From: an uncultured Candidatus Entotheonella sp.
Lineage (GTDB): Bacteria; Tectomicrobia; Entotheonellia; Entotheonellales; Entotheonellaceae
Assembly: GCA_958295825.1 (NCBI GenBank)
Contig: OY282375.1
Coordinates: 915,489 to 979,488 of the forward strand
DNA: 64,000 bases
Direction: 5' to 3'
The notes under the pieces were generated by a model. The model was not told the origin of the DNA and did no database searches. It saw only the letters and a list, made by a program, of their open reading frames with translations. The translations under genes were made by a program, and so were the position numbers. Positions 47,107 to 58,381 of this stretch are shown here, in pieces; the first letter of the stretch is position 1, and every line of letters starts with the position of its first letter.

Positions 47107-47292
47107 TTACCAACTAGACTTTACAACTCCGGGAATCTCACCCCGCAAGGCCAAGTCACGAAAATGAATCCGGCATAAAGCAAACTTGCGCAAGTACCCA
47201 CGGGGCCTTCCACACAGACGACAACGTGAGTATTGTCGTACTTTAAACTTCGGCGCCCTGTTCGCTTTGTTAATCAATGCTTTCTTGGCCAT
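47107..47292 (-). CDS. rpsN: 30S ribosomal protein S14, zinc type
   Basis: 61 residues, the short zinc form. Cys24 and Cys27 in CRLCGRPRG, Cys40 in ALCRIH; the usual fourth Cys is His43 here. His can still hold zinc. Ends VVKSSW as the family does. Thirty bases after rplE. Confidence 0.95.
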   Translation of the reverse strand: MAKKALINKANRAPKFKVRQYSRCRLCGRPRGYLRKFALCRIHFRDLALRGEIPGVVKSSW

Positions 47293-47322
47293 GGCCTACC
47301 TCTTGTTCATGACGCCTGACAT

Positions 47323-47871
47323 TTAGGTTCGGAAAGGCATCCCGAGTAATCGAAGAAGCTCACGACCCTCTGCATCGGTCCGAGCCGAGCTAACTATTGT
47401 AACGGCGATACCTTTGATCTTCTCAATCTTATCGTAGTCAATTTCTGGGAAAATCACTTGTTCTTCGACTCCCAGCGTGAAATTTCCACGACCATCAAAA
47501 GCATTGGCGGCAACGCCGCGAAAGTCGCGCACACGGGGTAGCGCGACATTGACCAAGCGATCGAAGAAATCATACATTCGGTCTCGCCGTAGGGTTACCT
47601 TTACACCTATGGACATGCCCTCGCGCAATTTGTACGCGGCGATCGATTTCCGTGCCTTGGTGATAACTGGCTTTTGACCTGAGATGATAGTGAGCTGCTC
47701 CATTCCGCCGTCCAGCAGCTTTGCATTTTGAATTGCCTCTCCAAGCCCCATGTTCAACACAATTTTATTAAGTCTTGGAACTTCCATGATATTGCCGTAG
47801 CCAAACCGTTGTTGTAGTGCAGGCACAACTTCATCAAGATAATACTGATGTATTCGCGACACATAGGCCAT
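47323..47871 (-). CDS. rplE: 50S ribosomal protein L5
   Basis: 182 residues. [36 protein letters not shown] and [20 protein letters not shown] (key FPEIDYDKI) identify it. Holds 5S rRNA in the central protuberance and contacts P-site tRNA. Confidence 0.97.
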   Translation of the reverse strand: MAYVSRIHQYYLDEVVPALQQRFGYGNIMEVPRLNKIVLNMGLGEAIQNAKLLDGGMEQLTIISGQKPVITKARKSIAAYKLREGMSIGVKVTLRRDRMYDFFDRLVNVALPRVRDFRGVAANAFDGRGNFTLGVEEQVIFPEIDYDKIEKIKGIAVTIVSSARTDAEGRELLRLLGMPFRT

Positions 47872-47898
47872 GCTTTACGACCTCTCTTCCTGATTTCA

Positions 47899-48249
47899 CT
47901 ACTTATCAAGAACCTCGCCACACGCACGACAAATACGCACCTTCTTGCCGTTCTCAAGAAACCGGTGGCCAACTCGGACGCCGCGACTGCATCGGCTACA
48001 AACAAGCACCACGTTGGAAATGTGCAGTTTCCCTTCGCGTTCAATAATGCCACCTTGTTGCGTTTGTCGAGTGGGGCGAGTATGACGCTTTATCATGTTC
48101 ACACGCTCTACAGTCAAACGCCCTTCCTTGGGAAAGACTCGCAAAATTTTACCCTGTTTACCGCGATCTTTGCCGGCGATCACTTTAACGATGTCGTCTT
48201 TTCTGACATATCCCCTTCCTTGGGAAGCAATATGCCCTGCCCGCACCAT
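47899..48249 (-). CDS. rplX: 50S ribosomal protein L24 (with zinc-ribbon tail)
   Basis: 116 residues. KOW motif: DDIVKVIAGKDRGKQGKILR (key KVIAGKDRGKQG), then NMIKRHTRPT, and a C-terminal tail with CSRCSRGVRVGHR and CRACGEVLDK, two CxxC pairs. AAGGAG precedes the ATG at 48249; the ATG at 48264 is an alternative. It helps start 50S assembly. Confidence 0.95.
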   Translation of the reverse strand: MVRAGHIASQGRGYVRKDDIVKVIAGKDRGKQGKILRVFPKEGRLTVERVNMIKRHTRPTRQTQQGGIIEREGKLHISNVVLVCSRCSRGVRVGHRFLENGKKVRICRACGEVLDK

Positions 48250-48271
48250 ACTCTGCTCCTTCACTGTGCCA

Positions 48272-48640
48272 TCAAAGCACTTCCGGTGCCAAGGAGATAA
48301 TCTTCATATAGCCCTTAGCACGTAACTCACGCGGCACGGGTCCAAAAATGCGCGTCCCAATAGGTTCGCCCGCATCATTTATGATCACTGCCGCATTGTC
48401 GTCAAAACGGATGTAGGTACCATCAATTCTGCGAATCTCTTTCCTTGTGCGGACCACAACTGCCCGGCGTACATCGCCTTTCCTAACGGCGGCATTGGGT
48501 AGGGCCTCCTTCACAGAAACGACAACCACATCTCCCACATGCGCGTAACGTCTCCTCGTTCCCCCAAGCACATGGAAACACTTCACCTTACGAGCGCCGG
48601 AATTATCGGCCACATTGAGAACTGTCTCTTGCTGTATCAC
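48272..48640 (-). CDS. rplN: 50S ribosomal protein L14
   Basis: 122 residues: [20 protein letters not shown] and the [20 protein letters not shown] segment (key [10 protein letters not shown]). GTG start at 48640 overlaps the rpsQ stop (GTGA). It makes subunit bridges with 16S rRNA. Confidence 0.97.
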   Translation of the reverse strand: MIQQETVLNVADNSGARKVKCFHVLGGTRRRYAHVGDVVVVSVKEALPNAAVRKGDVRRAVVVRTRKEIRRIDGTYIRFDDNAAVIINDAGEPIGTRIFGPVPRELRAKGYMKIISLAPEVL

Positions 48641-48936
48641 CTGTTCTGTCCCTCAGACACGGTGGCCGACGCCGACGTAGCGTCTATACGACGACGCACG
48701 ATTTCTTGCAAACGCCAACGTTTCGTCCGACTAAGCGGACGCGTCTCAACAATTCGCACCACATCACCTATCTGGCATTGATTCTGCTCATCGTGAGCAT
48801 GATATTTCTTACTGCGTCTGATAACCCGTTCGTATATTGGATGGCGAACCCGCCGCTCAACCACGACCGTGATGGTTTTATGCATGCGATCACTCACCAC
48901 TTCCCCGAGCAGGGTTTTTCTTTTGTGTGCTACCAT
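48637..48936 (-). CDS. rpsQ: 30S ribosomal protein S17
   Basis: 99 residues: [20 protein letters not shown] and then [40 protein letters not shown]. It has an extended C-terminal tail compared with the usual 80-90 residues. Binds 16S rRNA 5' domain. Confidence 0.96.
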   Translation of the reverse strand: MVAHKRKTLLGEVVSDRMHKTITVVVERRVRHPIYERVIRRSKKYHAHDEQNQCQIGDVVRIVETRPLSRTKRWRLQEIVRRRIDATSASATVSEGQNR

Positions 48937-48950
48937 TTCCGACTATCCCT

Positions 48951-49157
48951 CTAACCCTGCTTTGCAGAGGCCAATTGGCGCTCACGCTGAATGGTCTTCA
49001 CGCGAGCGATATCTCGCCGCACAACCCGCACGCGGCCGAAATTTTCGATTTGGCTTGTCGCCAGTTGGAAGCGAAGATTAAATAGCTCTTCAGCAAACTC
49101 TTTATATTTTTGGTCCAGCTCGTCTTCGGTAAGCTCACGCAGAACCGATGCTTTCAT
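48951..49157 (-). CDS. rpmC: 50S ribosomal protein L29
   Basis: 68 residues: [20 protein letters not shown] and then [20 protein letters not shown], with [10 protein letters not shown]. Fourteen bases before rpsQ. Upstream of it is an unusual 177-base gap to rplP. Confidence 0.96.
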   Translation of the reverse strand: MKASVLRELTEDELDQKYKEFAEELFNLRFQLATSQIENFGRVRVVRRDIARVKTIQRERQLASAKQG

Positions 49158-49334
49158 AGCGCCCCTCGTAGTAGTGCCTTCTAATCTCTAACGAGATATA
49201 CTAATAGCAAATGTTACACGTTGGTTGTCGTTGTTCCTGACTGACTTGTGTCAGTAGCCACCCCACCCGCGAAAGGCGAGTAGCAAGTAAATCGGCAACC
49301 ATGCGCTCTCGGACTATAACGGCCGGGCCGCAGG

Positions 49335-49742
49335 TTAGCTTTTTGTGAGGAAACGAGTGGCGACAGGGAGTTTGTGGGACGCCAGACGCATAGCTTCTCT
49401 TGCTACGTCTTCAGCCACACCATCCATTTCGTAAAGAATACGCCCAGGTTTCACAACAGCCACCCAAAATTCCGGCCCCCCCTTACCCTTGCCCATACGC
49501 GTTTCAGCAGGTTTTTTTGAGACTGGCTTATCGGGAAAAATCCGGATCCATACGTTGCCGCCACGCCGGACGTGCCGCGTCATAGCAATACGGCCTGCTT
49601 CGATATGTCGGCTTGTAATCCAAGCTGGTTCGAGGGCTTGCAGGGCATATTGACCGAAACTGATCGTGCTGCCGCGGCTTGCCTGGCCTGTTCTGCGCCC
49701 ACGGTGCTGCTTCCGGAACTTTATCTTCCGTGGCATTAACAT
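49335..49742 (-). CDS. rplP: 50S ribosomal protein L16
   Basis: 135 residues: [19 protein letters not shown], then [20 protein letters not shown] and [18 protein letters not shown]. Normal length. Located at the A-site tRNA elbow. Start ATG at 49742. Confidence 0.97.
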   Translation of the reverse strand: MLMPRKIKFRKQHRGRRTGQASRGSTISFGQYALQALEPAWITSRHIEAGRIAMTRHVRRGGNVWIRIFPDKPVSKKPAETRMGKGKGGPEFWVAVVKPGRILYEMDGVAEDVAREAMRLASHKLPVATRFLTKS

Positions 49743-49760
49743 CAGGTCAAATTACCTCCG

Positions 49761-50438
49761 CTAGCGGCGCCGACGTAGACGCGGTTCCTCAAAAGCTTGC
49801 CCATCTTGTTCAGGTGTCACGAACACCCCCTTGTACACCCACACCTTTACACCTACTTGGCCGTATGTCGTTTTTGCCTCAGTAAAACCGTAATCAATAT
49901 CGGCACGCAAAGTATGAAGAGGCACCCCCCCCTCACGATACCATTCACGGCGAGCCATCTCAGAGCCAGCCAGCCGTCCTGAAGATTCAACTCGAATGCC
50001 TTTGGCTCCAAAACGCAATGCAGAGGTAATCGCCTTCTTCATTGCACGGCGAAAGGCCACTCGGCGCTCCAACTGCAAGGCAATGTTTTCTGCGATAAGC
50101 TGTGCGTCAATTTCTGCCTTCCGAATCTCTCGAATGTTTATAGACACTTGTTTCTGTGTCAGATTTTGCAGTTCGGTTTTTAATTTGTCAACTTCTGCAC
50201 CCCGCTTGCCAATAATAATTCCGGGACGAGCAGTGTGAATATTGATCTTGGAGCGGTTGGCAGCCCGTTCAATTTCCACCCGCGAAATCCCAGCATGATG
50301 CAAGCGCTTTTTGATGTAGCCCCTGACCATAAAATCTTCGTGCAACCAATCAGCATAATTCTTTCGGGTATACCAATTGGACTGCCAAGTTTTATTTATG
50401 CCCAGTCGAAAGCCGATGGGATGAACCTTTTGTCCCAC
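49761..50438 (-). CDS. rpsC: 30S ribosomal protein S3
   Basis: 225 residues. GTG start (50438); [22 protein letters not shown] domain with [20 protein letters not shown] (key GIIIGKRG), then [20 protein letters not shown]. The C-terminal tail is basic. At the mRNA entry channel. Confidence 0.97.
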   Translation of the reverse strand: MGQKVHPIGFRLGINKTWQSNWYTRKNYADWLHEDFMVRGYIKKRLHHAGISRVEIERAANRSKINIHTARPGIIIGKRGAEVDKLKTELQNLTQKQVSINIREIRKAEIDAQLIAENIALQLERRVAFRRAMKKAITSALRFGAKGIRVESSGRLAGSEMARREWYREGGVPLHTLRADIDYGFTEAKTTYGQVGVKVWVYKGVFVTPEQDGQAFEEPRLRRRR

Positions 50439-50456
50439 AATACCCCCCTTTCAGGA

Positions 50457-50792
50457 TCAGGTGCCTCGTTCGCGCAAAACAAGCCGGACATGGCTCGTAC
50501 GCTTGCGAATCGGGGTGGCCCTGCCACGTGCCCTTGGCATATACTGCTTTATTGTTGGTCCTTCATCAACAGTGATATGTTCAATGAACAGATCATCTAT
50601 GTCGCTGAGCCCGTTAAATTCCGCTGCATTTGCAACAGCCGATTTAAGCAGCTTTTGCACTGGCATAGCTGCCTTCTTACGAGCGAAACGCAAGATGTCC
50701 ATGGCTTGGCTAGCACTCTTACCACGCACGGTATCAACAACGACCCTTACCTTACGCGGGGAAATCCGAAGATGTGTAACGCTTGCTTTCAT
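50457..50792 (-). CDS. rplV: 50S ribosomal protein L22
   Basis: 111 residues: MKASVTHLRISPRKVRVVVD and the C-terminal hook PRARGRATPIRKRTSHVRLV, which lines the exit tunnel. ATG at 50792 chosen; an in-frame ATG at 50816 adds eight residues without support. Confidence 0.97.
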   Translation of the reverse strand: MKASVTHLRISPRKVRVVVDTVRGKSASQAMDILRFARKKAAMPVQKLLKSAVANAAEFNGLSDIDDLFIEHITVDEGPTIKQYMPRARGRATPIRKRTSHVRLVLRERGT

Positions 50793-50839
50793 ACTTACGA
50801 CGCTTTCCTTGTGCACCGATGGAAGGTCGACGCACCGTG

Positions 50840-51124
50840 CTATTTTAAACCAGTGGTTCGCTTTGTCATGCCACCATGCGAACGAAAAGTGCGGGTCGGC
50901 GAAAACTCCCCGAGCTTATGCCCTACCATATTCTCGGTTATATAAACTGGGATGAACCTTTTTCCATTATGCACGGCGATAGTATAGCCTACCATCTCTG
51001 GGATAATCGTCGAACGCCGCGACCACGTCCGGATGACACGCTTTTCCTGAACCTGCCCCATCACCTGAATTTTCTTCAGCAAATGCTCGTCAAGAAATGG
51101 TCCCTTCTTTATGGAACGCCCCAC
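50840..51124 (-). CDS. rpsS: 30S ribosomal protein S19
   Basis: 94 residues: [58 protein letters not shown] at 51124 follows GGGAGG with proper spacing; the longer in-frame ATG at 51166 overlaps rplB and is rejected. Confidence 0.96.
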   Translation of the reverse strand: MGRSIKKGPFLDEHLLKKIQVMGQVQEKRVIRTWSRRSTIIPEMVGYTIAVHNGKRFIPVYITENMVGHKLGEFSPTRTFRSHGGMTKRTTGLK

Positions 51125-51162
51125 ATCTGCCTCCCTGCTCCCTGATCTTAAACCAAAATCCC

Positions 51163-51987
51163 TCACCGCTTACGCCGCCGAACGATGAATTTCTCTGTGC
51201 GCTTATTCCGACGGGTCTTGTAGCCTTTCGTTGGCACACCCCACGGTGTCACCGGGTGACGACCACCCGAAGTTTTCCCTTCGCCACCGCCGTGCGGGTG
51301 ATCAACTGGATTCATTGCAACACCACGCACGCGAGGCCGCCTCCCCAACCATCGCGACCTCCCTGCTTTCCCCACAGAAACATTTTCATGGTCGGCGTTA
51401 CCAACTTGTCCAATGGTTGCCCGACACGTCACCAATACCAGACGCATCTCTCCTGACGCCAAGCGCAACTGTGCATATTTGCCTTCGCGCGCCATAAGTT
51501 GGGCGGAAGACCCTGCACTCCTGGCAAGTTGCCCGCCTCTCCCTGGGGAAAGCTCAATGTTATGGATTGTCATTCCGAGAGGCATGTCGCTCAATGCCAT
51601 TGCATTTCCGGGCCGGATGTCCGCCTGCGGTCCGGACATAACGGTTTCTCCGACTTGAATACCTGCTGGGGCCAGGATATACAGTTTTTCTCCATCCAGA
51701 TAGTGCAAAAGTGCCACACGTGCGGATCGATTGGGGTCATATTCAATGGAAGCGACGCGAGCCGGAACCGCATCTTTCGTACGTTTAAAGTCAACTACGC
51801 GATAACGCCGCTTATGCCCTCCTCCACGACGCCTACTGGTAATACGCCCATTGTTGTTACGCCCGCCGGATTTCTTCACGGAACGAAGCAAACTCCGCTC
51901 AGGACTCGAAGAGGTAATCTCTTCGAACGTACTTACGGTTTGAAAACGCCTTCCTGGAGATGTCGGCTTGTAGCGGCGAATTGCCAT
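51163..51987 (-). CDS. rplB: 50S ribosomal protein L2
   Basis: 274 residues: [20 protein letters not shown], then [40 protein letters not shown] and the C-terminal [20 protein letters not shown]. Required for peptidyl transfer and subunit association. Normal length. Confidence 0.98.
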   Translation of the reverse strand: MAIRRYKPTSPGRRFQTVSTFEEITSSSPERSLLRSVKKSGGRNNNGRITSRRRGGGHKRRYRVVDFKRTKDAVPARVASIEYDPNRSARVALLHYLDGEKLYILAPAGIQVGETVMSGPQADIRPGNAMALSDMPLGMTIHNIELSPGRGGQLARSAGSSAQLMAREGKYAQLRLASGEMRLVLVTCRATIGQVGNADHENVSVGKAGRSRWLGRRPRVRGVAMNPVDHPHGGGEGKTSGGRHPVTPWGVPTKGYKTRRNKRTEKFIVRRRKR

Positions 51988-52001
51988 TTTTCCGTCCCTC
52001 G

Positions 52002-52289
52002 TTAGACCCCGTCGAAGAAGGTGATACTATCGCCTTCCTGCAAAGTCACATAGGCTTTTTTCCAATCAGGCCTTTTGCCTTCTCGCCCCCGAATCCGCTT
52101 TCTCTTACCTTGCATGTTTAGGGTGTTTATGCGTAAAACTTTAACTTGAAACAGGGCTTCAAGAGCTTGTTTGATTTGCAGTTTGTTAGCCCTCGGATCT
52201 ACCTGAAATACCACTGTGTTTTGCTGCTCGTTGTAGCGCATGCCTTTTTCAGTGATCAAGGGCCGTCTAACAATTTGATGATGCTCCAT
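52002..52289 (-). CDS. rplW: 50S ribosomal protein L23
   Basis: 95 residues: [32 protein letters not shown], and the [17 protein letters not shown] tail. GGGAGG upstream of the ATG at 52289. It docks trigger factor and SRP at the tunnel exit. Overlaps neither neighbour significantly. Confidence 0.97.
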   Translation of the reverse strand: MEHHQIVRRPLITEKGMRYNEQQNTVVFQVDPRANKLQIKQALEALFQVKVLRINTLNMQGKRKRIRGREGKRPDWKKAYVTLQEGDSITFFDGV

Positions 52290-52290
52290 G

Positions 52291-52911
52291 TTAGGCAAGC
52301 CTCCCTGCAATTTTGTCTAGAGCTTCTTCGGCACAAATTATTGTAGTGTAATGCAATAAGTCGTATACATTCAATCCCGCCACAGGCAATACCTTGACCT
52401 GTTGAATGTTTCGTGCAGAGAGGTATAACGTCTCGTTCGGCTCTCCAACAAGCAAGAGCGCCTTGGGCTCATCTGTAAAAATTCTAATCATCTGCACGAT
52501 CTGGCGGGTTTTCGGTTGAGCAACATCAAACCGTTCAATAACACGAAAGGCATTTTCACGTAGCTTTAGGCTTAAGGCACCACAGAGTGCCGCACGGCGT
52601 TTCTTCTTCGGCATGCTGTAACCATAAGAGTGCGGCATAGGGCCAAAGACAGCACCTCCACCACGCCACAATGGCGAACGCCGGGAACCCGCCCGTGCAC
52701 GTCCAGTACCCTTTTGACGCCATGGCTTGCGCCCACCACCACGCACAGCGGAGCGATTCTTGGTATGCGCCGTTCCCTGCCGCCGGCGTGCAAGTTGATA
52801 ACGCACAACTTCGTAAAGCAGGTGATCTCTCACCTCGACTCCGAATACGCCATCCGGTAATTCGACTTGGCGGAGGACCTGACCTTGAGAATCATATACG
52901 TCAATGTTCAT
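52291..52911 (-). CDS. rplD: 50S ribosomal protein L4
   Basis: 206 residues. SAVRGGGRKPWRQKGTGRAR and the SPLWRGGGAVFGPMPHSYGY tunnel-loop region (key RGGGAVFGP). The ATG at 52911 overlaps the rplC stop (TGATG), so the two are coupled; a TTG one codon upstream is disregarded. L4 represses the S10 operon in enterobacteria; not tested here. Confidence 0.97.
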   Translation of the reverse strand: MNIDVYDSQGQVLRQVELPDGVFGVEVRDHLLYEVVRYQLARRRQGTAHTKNRSAVRGGGRKPWRQKGTGRARAGSRRSPLWRGGGAVFGPMPHSYGYSMPKKKRRAALCGALSLKLRENAFRVIERFDVAQPKTRQIVQMIRIFTDEPKALLLVGEPNETLYLSARNIQQVKVLPVAGLNVYDLLHYTTIICAEEALDKIAGRLA

Positions 52912-53570
52912 CAACGTCCCCCCGTTTCATGCGGGTGCTTTTTGCTGACATGAACCAATAGCATGCCCCCGTTCGGTCCCGGTACCGCCCCCTTAACCAA
53001 CAACAGGTAACGCTCTTCCAGAAACCTGACCACTTCAAGCTTCTGCACTGTCACCCGCTCGTTGCCGTATTGCCCAGGCATGCCCCTGTTCTTAAAAACT
53101 CTGGAAGGGGTTGCGGAGGCTCCGATCGATCCTCCATGTCGGAAATATTCATGTGTACCGTGAGTTCGGCTTTTGCCAGCGAAGTTGTGACGTTTCATGA
53201 CACCCGTAAATCCACGTCCCTTTGAAGTGCCGGTCACGTCCACATAACGCCAATTGGCAAAAATCTCGCCTGAAATCTGCTGGCCTTCCTTGATCTCTTC
53301 GAGCGTTTGTTCGTCGACACGAAACTCCCGAAGCCAGCGTGTCGGGGGTACATTACTACGTAGGAAGTGTCCTCGTAGCGGCTTAGTGGTGCGTTTGGCT
53401 TTGCCGGCCCCGAAACCAAGCTGGATCGCCGTATAACCATCGCGTGTTTGATTTTTCTTCTGGATGACCCAGCACGGACCAGTCTCAATAGCAGTGACAG
53501 GAATGACCTCCCCTTCGTCAGAGAAGACCTGAGTCATTCCCACTTTCCGTCCAATCAATCCCCGTAACAT
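52911..53570 (-). CDS. rplC: 50S ribosomal protein L3
   Basis: 219 residues: [20 protein letters not shown], then [20 protein letters not shown] and [23 protein letters not shown] at 53570. It folds near the peptidyl-transferase centre and is an early assembly protein. Confidence 0.97.
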   Translation of the reverse strand: MLRGLIGRKVGMTQVFSDEGEVIPVTAIETGPCWVIQKKNQTRDGYTAIQLGFGAGKAKRTTKPLRGHFLRSNVPPTRWLREFRVDEQTLEEIKEGQQISGEIFANWRYVDVTGTSKGRGFTGVMKRHNFAGKSRTHGTHEYFRHGGSIGASATPSRVFKNRGMPGQYGNERVTVQKLEVVRFLEERYLLLVKGAVPGPNGGMLLVHVSKKHPHETGGR

Positions 53571-53583
53571 GTGCCCGGTTCTC

Positions 53584-53892
53584 CTACAGCTTGATTTCCA
53601 CATCGATCCCTGCGGACAGATCTAATTTCATTAGGGCTTCCACGGTCTGCGGAGTTGGCTCAACAATGTCCAAAAGACGCTTATGTGTTCGAATTTCAAA
53701 CTGCTCACGGGATTTTTTGTCAACGTGTGGTGAGCGCAAAACCGTATATTTATTCAGAATTGTCGGCAAAGGAATGGGACCCACAATTCTTGCCCCGGTT
53801 CGTTTGGCCGTCTCCACAATTTCGCCCACCGATTGATCGAGAACCCGATGGTCATACGCTTTAAGACGTATACGAATCTTTTGTCCAGCCAT
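53584..53892 (-). CDS. rpsJ: 30S ribosomal protein S10
   Basis: 102 residues: [28 protein letters not shown] and the [20 protein letters not shown] motif (key RTHKRLLDI). First gene of the S10 part, 34 bases after tuf. It also serves as NusE in antitermination. Confidence 0.97.
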   Translation of the reverse strand: MAGQKIRIRLKAYDHRVLDQSVGEIVETAKRTGARIVGPIPLPTILNKYTVLRSPHVDKKSREQFEIRTHKRLLDIVEPTPQTVEALMKLDLSAGIDVEIKL

Positions 53893-53926
53893 CGCCCCAC
53901 CAAACCTTTATGTGATTTGTTGTACC

Positions 53927-55120
53927 CTACGCCAGTATTTCACTAACGACGCCTGCTCCCACCGTCCGGCCACCCTCACGGATCGCAAAGCGCAACTCTT
54001 TCTCCAAAGCAATCGGCGTGATTAACTCCACCTCCACGCCAACGTTGTCCCCAGGCATCACCATCTCCGTACCCGAAGGCAACGTCACCACACCCGTCAC
54101 ATCCGTCGTGCGAAAGTAAAACTGCGGCCGGTAGCCATTGAAAAACGGTGTGTGGCGCCCCCCCTCGTCTTTCGACAACACGTACACTTCTGCCTGAAAA
54201 CGCGTGTGCGGCGTAATCGAACCCGGTTTCGCCAATACCTGACCACGCTCAATCTCATCACGCTTCACGCCGCGCAACAACACCCCTATGTTATCACCGG
54301 CCTCGCCGCGGTCCAATATCTTCCGAAACATCTCCACGCCCGTCGCCACCGTCTTGTGCGTCTCCTTCATCCCCACAATCTCCACATCGTCGCCTACCGT
54401 CACCACGCCTCGCTCAACACGCCCCGTCGCCACCGTCCCTCGCCCCGATATCGTGAACACGTCCTCCACAGGCATCAGAAACGGCCGGTCCACGGCGCGC
54501 TGTGGCGTCGGCACGTATTCGTCAATCGCACCCATCAACTCAAAAATGGAAGCGGTCTCCGAAGCACTCGGATCACCACTCTCCAATGCCTGCAGCGCAC
54601 TGCCACGGATGATCGGAATGTCGTCGCCCGGAAATTCGTACTTGCTAAGCAACTCCCGCAACTCCAATTCTACCAGATCCAGCAATTCCTCATCGTCCAC
54701 CATGTCCACCTTGTTCATGAACACCACGATGTAGGGAACCCCGACCTGACGCGCCAACAGAATATGCTCGCGCGTCTGCGGCATCGCACCATCGGCGGCA
54801 CTCACCACCAGGATCGCCCCGTCCATCTGCGCTGCGCCCGTGATCATGTTTTTCACGTAGTCGGCGTGTCCCGGACAATCGACGTGTGCGTAATGGCGGT
54901 TCTCGCTTTCGTATTCCACGTGCGCAGTAGCAATAGTGATGCCGCGGGCTTTTTCCTCGGGCGCTTTGTCGATCTGGTCAAAGGGCACATAGTCCGCCTT
55001 GCCTTCCGCTGCCAGTACCTGCGTCATGGCGGACGTAAGCGTCGTCTTGCCGTGGTCTACGTGACCTATCGTCCCGACGTTGACGTGCGGTTTGCTACGC
55101 TTGAATTTCGCCTTCGACAT
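53927..55120 (-). CDS. tuf: Elongation factor Tu
   Basis: 397 residues. [14 protein letters not shown] (P-loop), the switch [26 protein letters not shown] (switch II), NKVDMVDD (NKxD), then the beta-barrel domains 2 and 3. Delivers aminoacyl-tRNA. Selenocysteyl-tRNA needs SelB instead, which is not in this window. GC looks higher here than in rpsJ and fusA on sampled lines, as often with strongly expressed or duplicated tuf genes; 53 bases of spacer separate coding from fusA. Confidence 0.98.
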   Translation of the reverse strand: MSKAKFKRSKPHVNVGTIGHVDHGKTTLTSAMTQVLAAEGKADYVPFDQIDKAPEEKARGITIATAHVEYESENRHYAHVDCPGHADYVKNMITGAAQMDGAILVVSAADGAMPQTREHILLARQVGVPYIVVFMNKVDMVDDEELLDLVELELRELLSKYEFPGDDIPIIRGSALQALESGDPSASETASIFELMGAIDEYVPTPQRAVDRPFLMPVEDVFTISGRGTVATGRVERGVVTVGDDVEIVGMKETHKTVATGVEMFRKILDRGEAGDNIGVLLRGVKRDEIERGQVLAKPGSITPHTRFQAEVYVLSKDEGGRHTPFFNGYRPQFYFRTTDVTGVVTLPSGTEMVMPGDNVGVEVELITPIALEKELRFAIREGGRTVGAGVVSEILA

Positions 55121-55188
55121 TAACTTAACCCCCTCTGGTCATAAATTCCTAACAATGCAGCCTCACCAGATTCTATCCAAAACGGCCT

Positions 55189-57255
55189 CTACACAGCACA
55201 CAATTCCGTTTGCTTATGGGATGGAACGGCTTCATAGAATGCAAACTGCATCGTAAATGTCGCCCGTCCCTGCGTCCGGGAGCGTAGGTCTGTAGCGTAG
55301 CCAAACATCTCTGCTAACGGCACATGGGCCGACACAACTTTAGCACCGGCCCGATCTTCCATGCTTCGTATTTTGCCTCGACGGCTACTCAAGTCGCCAA
55401 TAATGTCACCCATGTGTTCAGTTGGAACCACGACTTCAACGCTTACAATGGGCTCCAGGATTACTGGACTAGCGTTTTTTACCGCCTCCTTAAAAGCCAT
55501 AGATGCCGCAACCTTGAAAGCGAGTTCCGAAGAATCAACCTCGTGATACGATCCATCATAGAGAGTAGCTTTCATGTCGACCACCGGATGTCCTATGAGA
55601 ATACCATTCTGCATTGCCTCGGCGACACCCGCCTCCACAGCCGATATATATTCTCTGGGAACCGCTCCGCCAACAATGGCATCTTCAAATACATACCCAG
55701 AGCCTCGTTCCAAAGGCTCGAACCGCATCTTAACGTGACCATACTGCCCTCGCCCACCGCTTTGTCTCACAAATCGTCCTTCAGACTCTGCGACATGCTG
55801 AATCGATTCTTTGTATGCCACTTGAGGGCGGGATACGTGGGCAGCAACCTGAAATTCCCGTGCTAGGCGATCCACGAGAATTTCGAGGTGTAACTCGCCC
55901 ATGCCTGAAATAATGGTTTGACCAGTTTCTTTGTCAATCCACACCCGGAAGGTCGGGTCCTCCCGAGAGATTTTGCTGAGCGACATGCCCAGTTTATCGC
56001 CGTCAGCTTTGGTCTTTGGTTCAATAGCAATCGCCATCACTGGCTCAGGAAACGTCATCGCTTCCAGGACGACTGACTGAGAGGTGTCGCACAGCGTATC
56101 GCCGGTTGCTGTATTCTTCAAACCGATTACCGCACCGATGTCGCCAGCCCGAATTTCCTTCACGTCCTCTCTCTTGTTGGCATGCATTTTCATCAGGCGC
56201 CCGATGCGTTCTTGTTTACCCTTAGTGGAGTTATACACGTAAGAACCTGCTTCCAACACCCCGGAATAAACCCGCACGAAGACCAATTGTCCTACATAAG
56301 GGTCAACCATGACTTTGAACGCTAGCGCCGCCAGGGCATTGTCGTCGGCAGCACGGAAAATGTTTTCTCCTGTTTTGGATTCTATGCCAGCCATGGGGGA
56401 GACATCGACAGGCGAGGGTAAGTAATCGACAATGCCATCCAGCAGAGGTTGGACGCCTTTGTTCCGGAATGCAGCACCACAGAGAACTGGTGTGATTTGA
56501 TTGTTGATTGTACCTTGGCGGATTACCTTGGCGAGCTCTCTGGGAGTAATAACTTCCTCGGCCAAATACCGCTCCATGAGAGCCTCGTCCAATTCGGCCA
56601 CGTCTTCCAGTAGACGCGCTTGATATTGTCTCGCCTGCTCATCGTAAGAATCAGGAATATCCGTCGTACGATACCCAACTCCCAAGTTGTCTTCGTCGTA
56701 GACGATTGCTTGCATTCGTAGTAGATCGATCACCCCGTAGAACTTCTCCTCACTGCCCAATGGCAGTTGCAAAATCATCGGAGAAGTCCCCAATCGATCT
56801 TCCATCGCACTTATTGTGCGGAAAAAATCTGCTCCTGCGCGATCCAACTTGTTCACGAATGCTATACGTGGCACACGATACTTCTCCGCCTGGCGCCAAA
56901 CGGTCTCCGATTGCGGCTCCACGCCTCCAACCGCGCAAAAAAGGCCTACCGCGCCATCAAGCACGCGCAAGCTTCGTTCCACTTCGGCCGTAAAGTCCAC
57001 GTGTCCCGGTGTGTCAATGATGTTGATGACGTGGTCACCCCAGGAACATGTCGTGGCAGCAGAGGTGATCGTGATCCCTCGCTCCTGCTCCTGAACCATC
57101 CAGTCCATCGTGGCAGAACCTTCGTGGACTTCCCCCAAGCGGTGCGACCTGCCCGTGTAATAAAGAATGCGCTCAGTCGTCGTCGTTTTCCCTGCGTCAA
57201 TGTGTGCGATGATGCCGATGTTACGTGTTTTTTCCAGCGGAACTAGCCGGGGCAC
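55189..57255 (-). CDS. fusA: Elongation factor G
   Basis: 688 residues. [20 protein letters not shown] (key [15 protein letters not shown]), [33 protein letters not shown], then domains II-V with [15 protein letters not shown] at 57255 with GAGG five bases upstream gives the usual [12 protein letters not shown] start; a longer in-frame extension to 57336 is not supported. Drives translocation. Precedes tuf by 68 bases. Confidence 0.97.
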   Translation of the reverse strand: MPRLVPLEKTRNIGIIAHIDAGKTTTTERILYYTGRSHRLGEVHEGSATMDWMVQEQERGITITSAATTCSWGDHVINIIDTPGHVDFTAEVERSLRVLDGAVGLFCAVGGVEPQSETVWRQAEKYRVPRIAFVNKLDRAGADFFRTISAMEDRLGTSPMILQLPLGSEEKFYGVIDLLRMQAIVYDEDNLGVGYRTTDIPDSYDEQARQYQARLLEDVAELDEALMERYLAEEVITPRELAKVIRQGTINNQITPVLCGAAFRNKGVQPLLDGIVDYLPSPVDVSPMAGIESKTGENIFRAADDNALAALAFKVMVDPYVGQLVFVRVYSGVLEAGSYVYNSTKGKQERIGRLMKMHANKREDVKEIRAGDIGAVIGLKNTATGDTLCDTSQSVVLEAMTFPEPVMAIAIEPKTKADGDKLGMSLSKISREDPTFRVWIDKETGQTIISGMGELHLEILVDRLAREFQVAAHVSRPQVAYKESIQHVAESEGRFVRQSGGRGQYGHVKMRFEPLERGSGYVFEDAIVGGAVPREYISAVEAGVAEAMQNGILIGHPVVDMKATLYDGSYHEVDSSELAFKVAASMAFKEAVKNASPVILEPIVSVEVVVPTEHMGDIIGDLSSRRGKIRSMEDRAGAKVVSAHVPLAEMFGYATDLRSRTQGRATFTMQFAFYEAVPSHKQTELCAV

Positions 57256-57403
57256 AGGAACCTCATTTCTCTTTCTGCAACGCGCAGTGCCGCGTAAGTA
57301 AGCACTCCCAATACTCGCTGTAATTATTGAGCACAACCGATTGGCCCCAGCACCCGAAGATGTTGGGCGAGGAACTTCTACTGGGAAGCAATATGGATAG
57401 TGA

Positions 57404-57874
57404 TCACCAACGATAATGTGCGAAGGCTTTATTGGCTTCCGCCATACGATGTGTGTCTTCTTTTTTCTTTACCGCATTTCCCGTATTACGATACGCATCG
57501 AGCAGTTCTGCCGCCAAACGCTTTAACATCCCTCGATCGCTACGAGCGCGAGCGCTCCCGACAATCCAACGCATACTCAAAGCGATCCGTCGGTCAGGCG
57601 GGACGTCCACTGGAATCTGGTAGGTGGACCCTCCAACTCTGCGTGACCGCACTTCGATGACAGGCCGCACGTTATCCACGGCTTGTCGGAATACCTTCAG
57701 TGGTTCTTCGCCAGTTTGTTCGCCAAGCACGTCCATCGCACCGTACATGATCCGTTCAGCGATACTTTTCTTGCCGCGCTTCATCAAGACATTGACACAA
57801 CGCGTGACGAATACGTCGCCGTATCTAGGATCCGGCAAAACTGGTCGTTTCGTCACAACTTTTCTTCGTGGCAT
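57404..57874 (-). CDS. rpsG: 30S ribosomal protein S7
   Basis: 156 residues: [52 protein letters not shown]. Binds the 3' major domain of 16S rRNA and feeds back on the str operon in E. coli. ATG at 57874; 148 bases to fusA. Confidence 0.97.
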   Translation of the reverse strand: MPRRKVVTKRPVLPDPRYGDVFVTRCVNVLMKRGKKSIAERIMYGAMDVLGEQTGEEPLKVFRQAVDNVRPVIEVRSRRVGGSTYQIPVDVPPDRRIALSMRWIVGSARARSDRGMLKRLAAELLDAYRNTGNAVKKKEDTHRMAEANKAFAHYRW

Positions 57875-57938
57875 GCAGCCTCTCCAAAAATGAAGAGGAG
57901 GTGGCATGAAAATTCACTACCACCTCCCTCGAACTCAA

Positions 57939-58307
57939 TTACGGTCTCTTAGCCCCGTATTTCGATCTGCCCTTTTTGCGGTTTTGAACCCCCATCGTGT
58001 CCAAAGTACCGCGCACAATATGATACCGCACGCCCGGCAAATCCTTTACGCGCCCACCCCGGATTAAAACGATTGCGTGTTCCTGCAAATTGTGGCCGAC
58101 ACCCGGAATGTATGCCGTCACTTCGATACCATTGGTAAGCCGTACACGTGCCACCTTACGCAAGGCGGAGTTCGGCTTCTTTGGTGTTGAAGTGTAGACT
58201 CTTGTACAAACCCCGCGTTTTTGAGGATTTGAACGCAACGCGGGACTAGAGGTCTTTTTCTTCGTCCGCTTCCGTCCCTTTAGAACCAACTGATGAATCG
58301 TAGGCAT
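57939..58307 (-). CDS. rpsL: 30S ribosomal protein S12
   Basis: 122 residues: [40 protein letters not shown] (Lys in TPKKPNSA is the wild-type, streptomycin-sensitive form), and ending GAKRP. Accuracy-centre protein by the decoding site. Start ATG at 58307. Confidence 0.97.
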   Translation of the reverse strand: MPTIHQLVLKGRKRTKKKTSSPALRSNPQKRGVCTRVYTSTPKKPNSALRKVARVRLTNGIEVTAYIPGVGHNLQEHAIVLIRGGRVKDLPGVRYHIVRGTLDTMGVQNRKKGRSKYGAKRP

Positions 58308-58381
58308 AAGAAACCTTTTATCAGGAGCTGATATATGTGTGTACAACACAACTCTGTGGATTGTCAAGAATTACTACACTT

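Noticed and set aside
54152..55123. Long plus-strand open frame opposite tuf
   Set aside because: Antisense to EF-Tu with no protein-like motifs.
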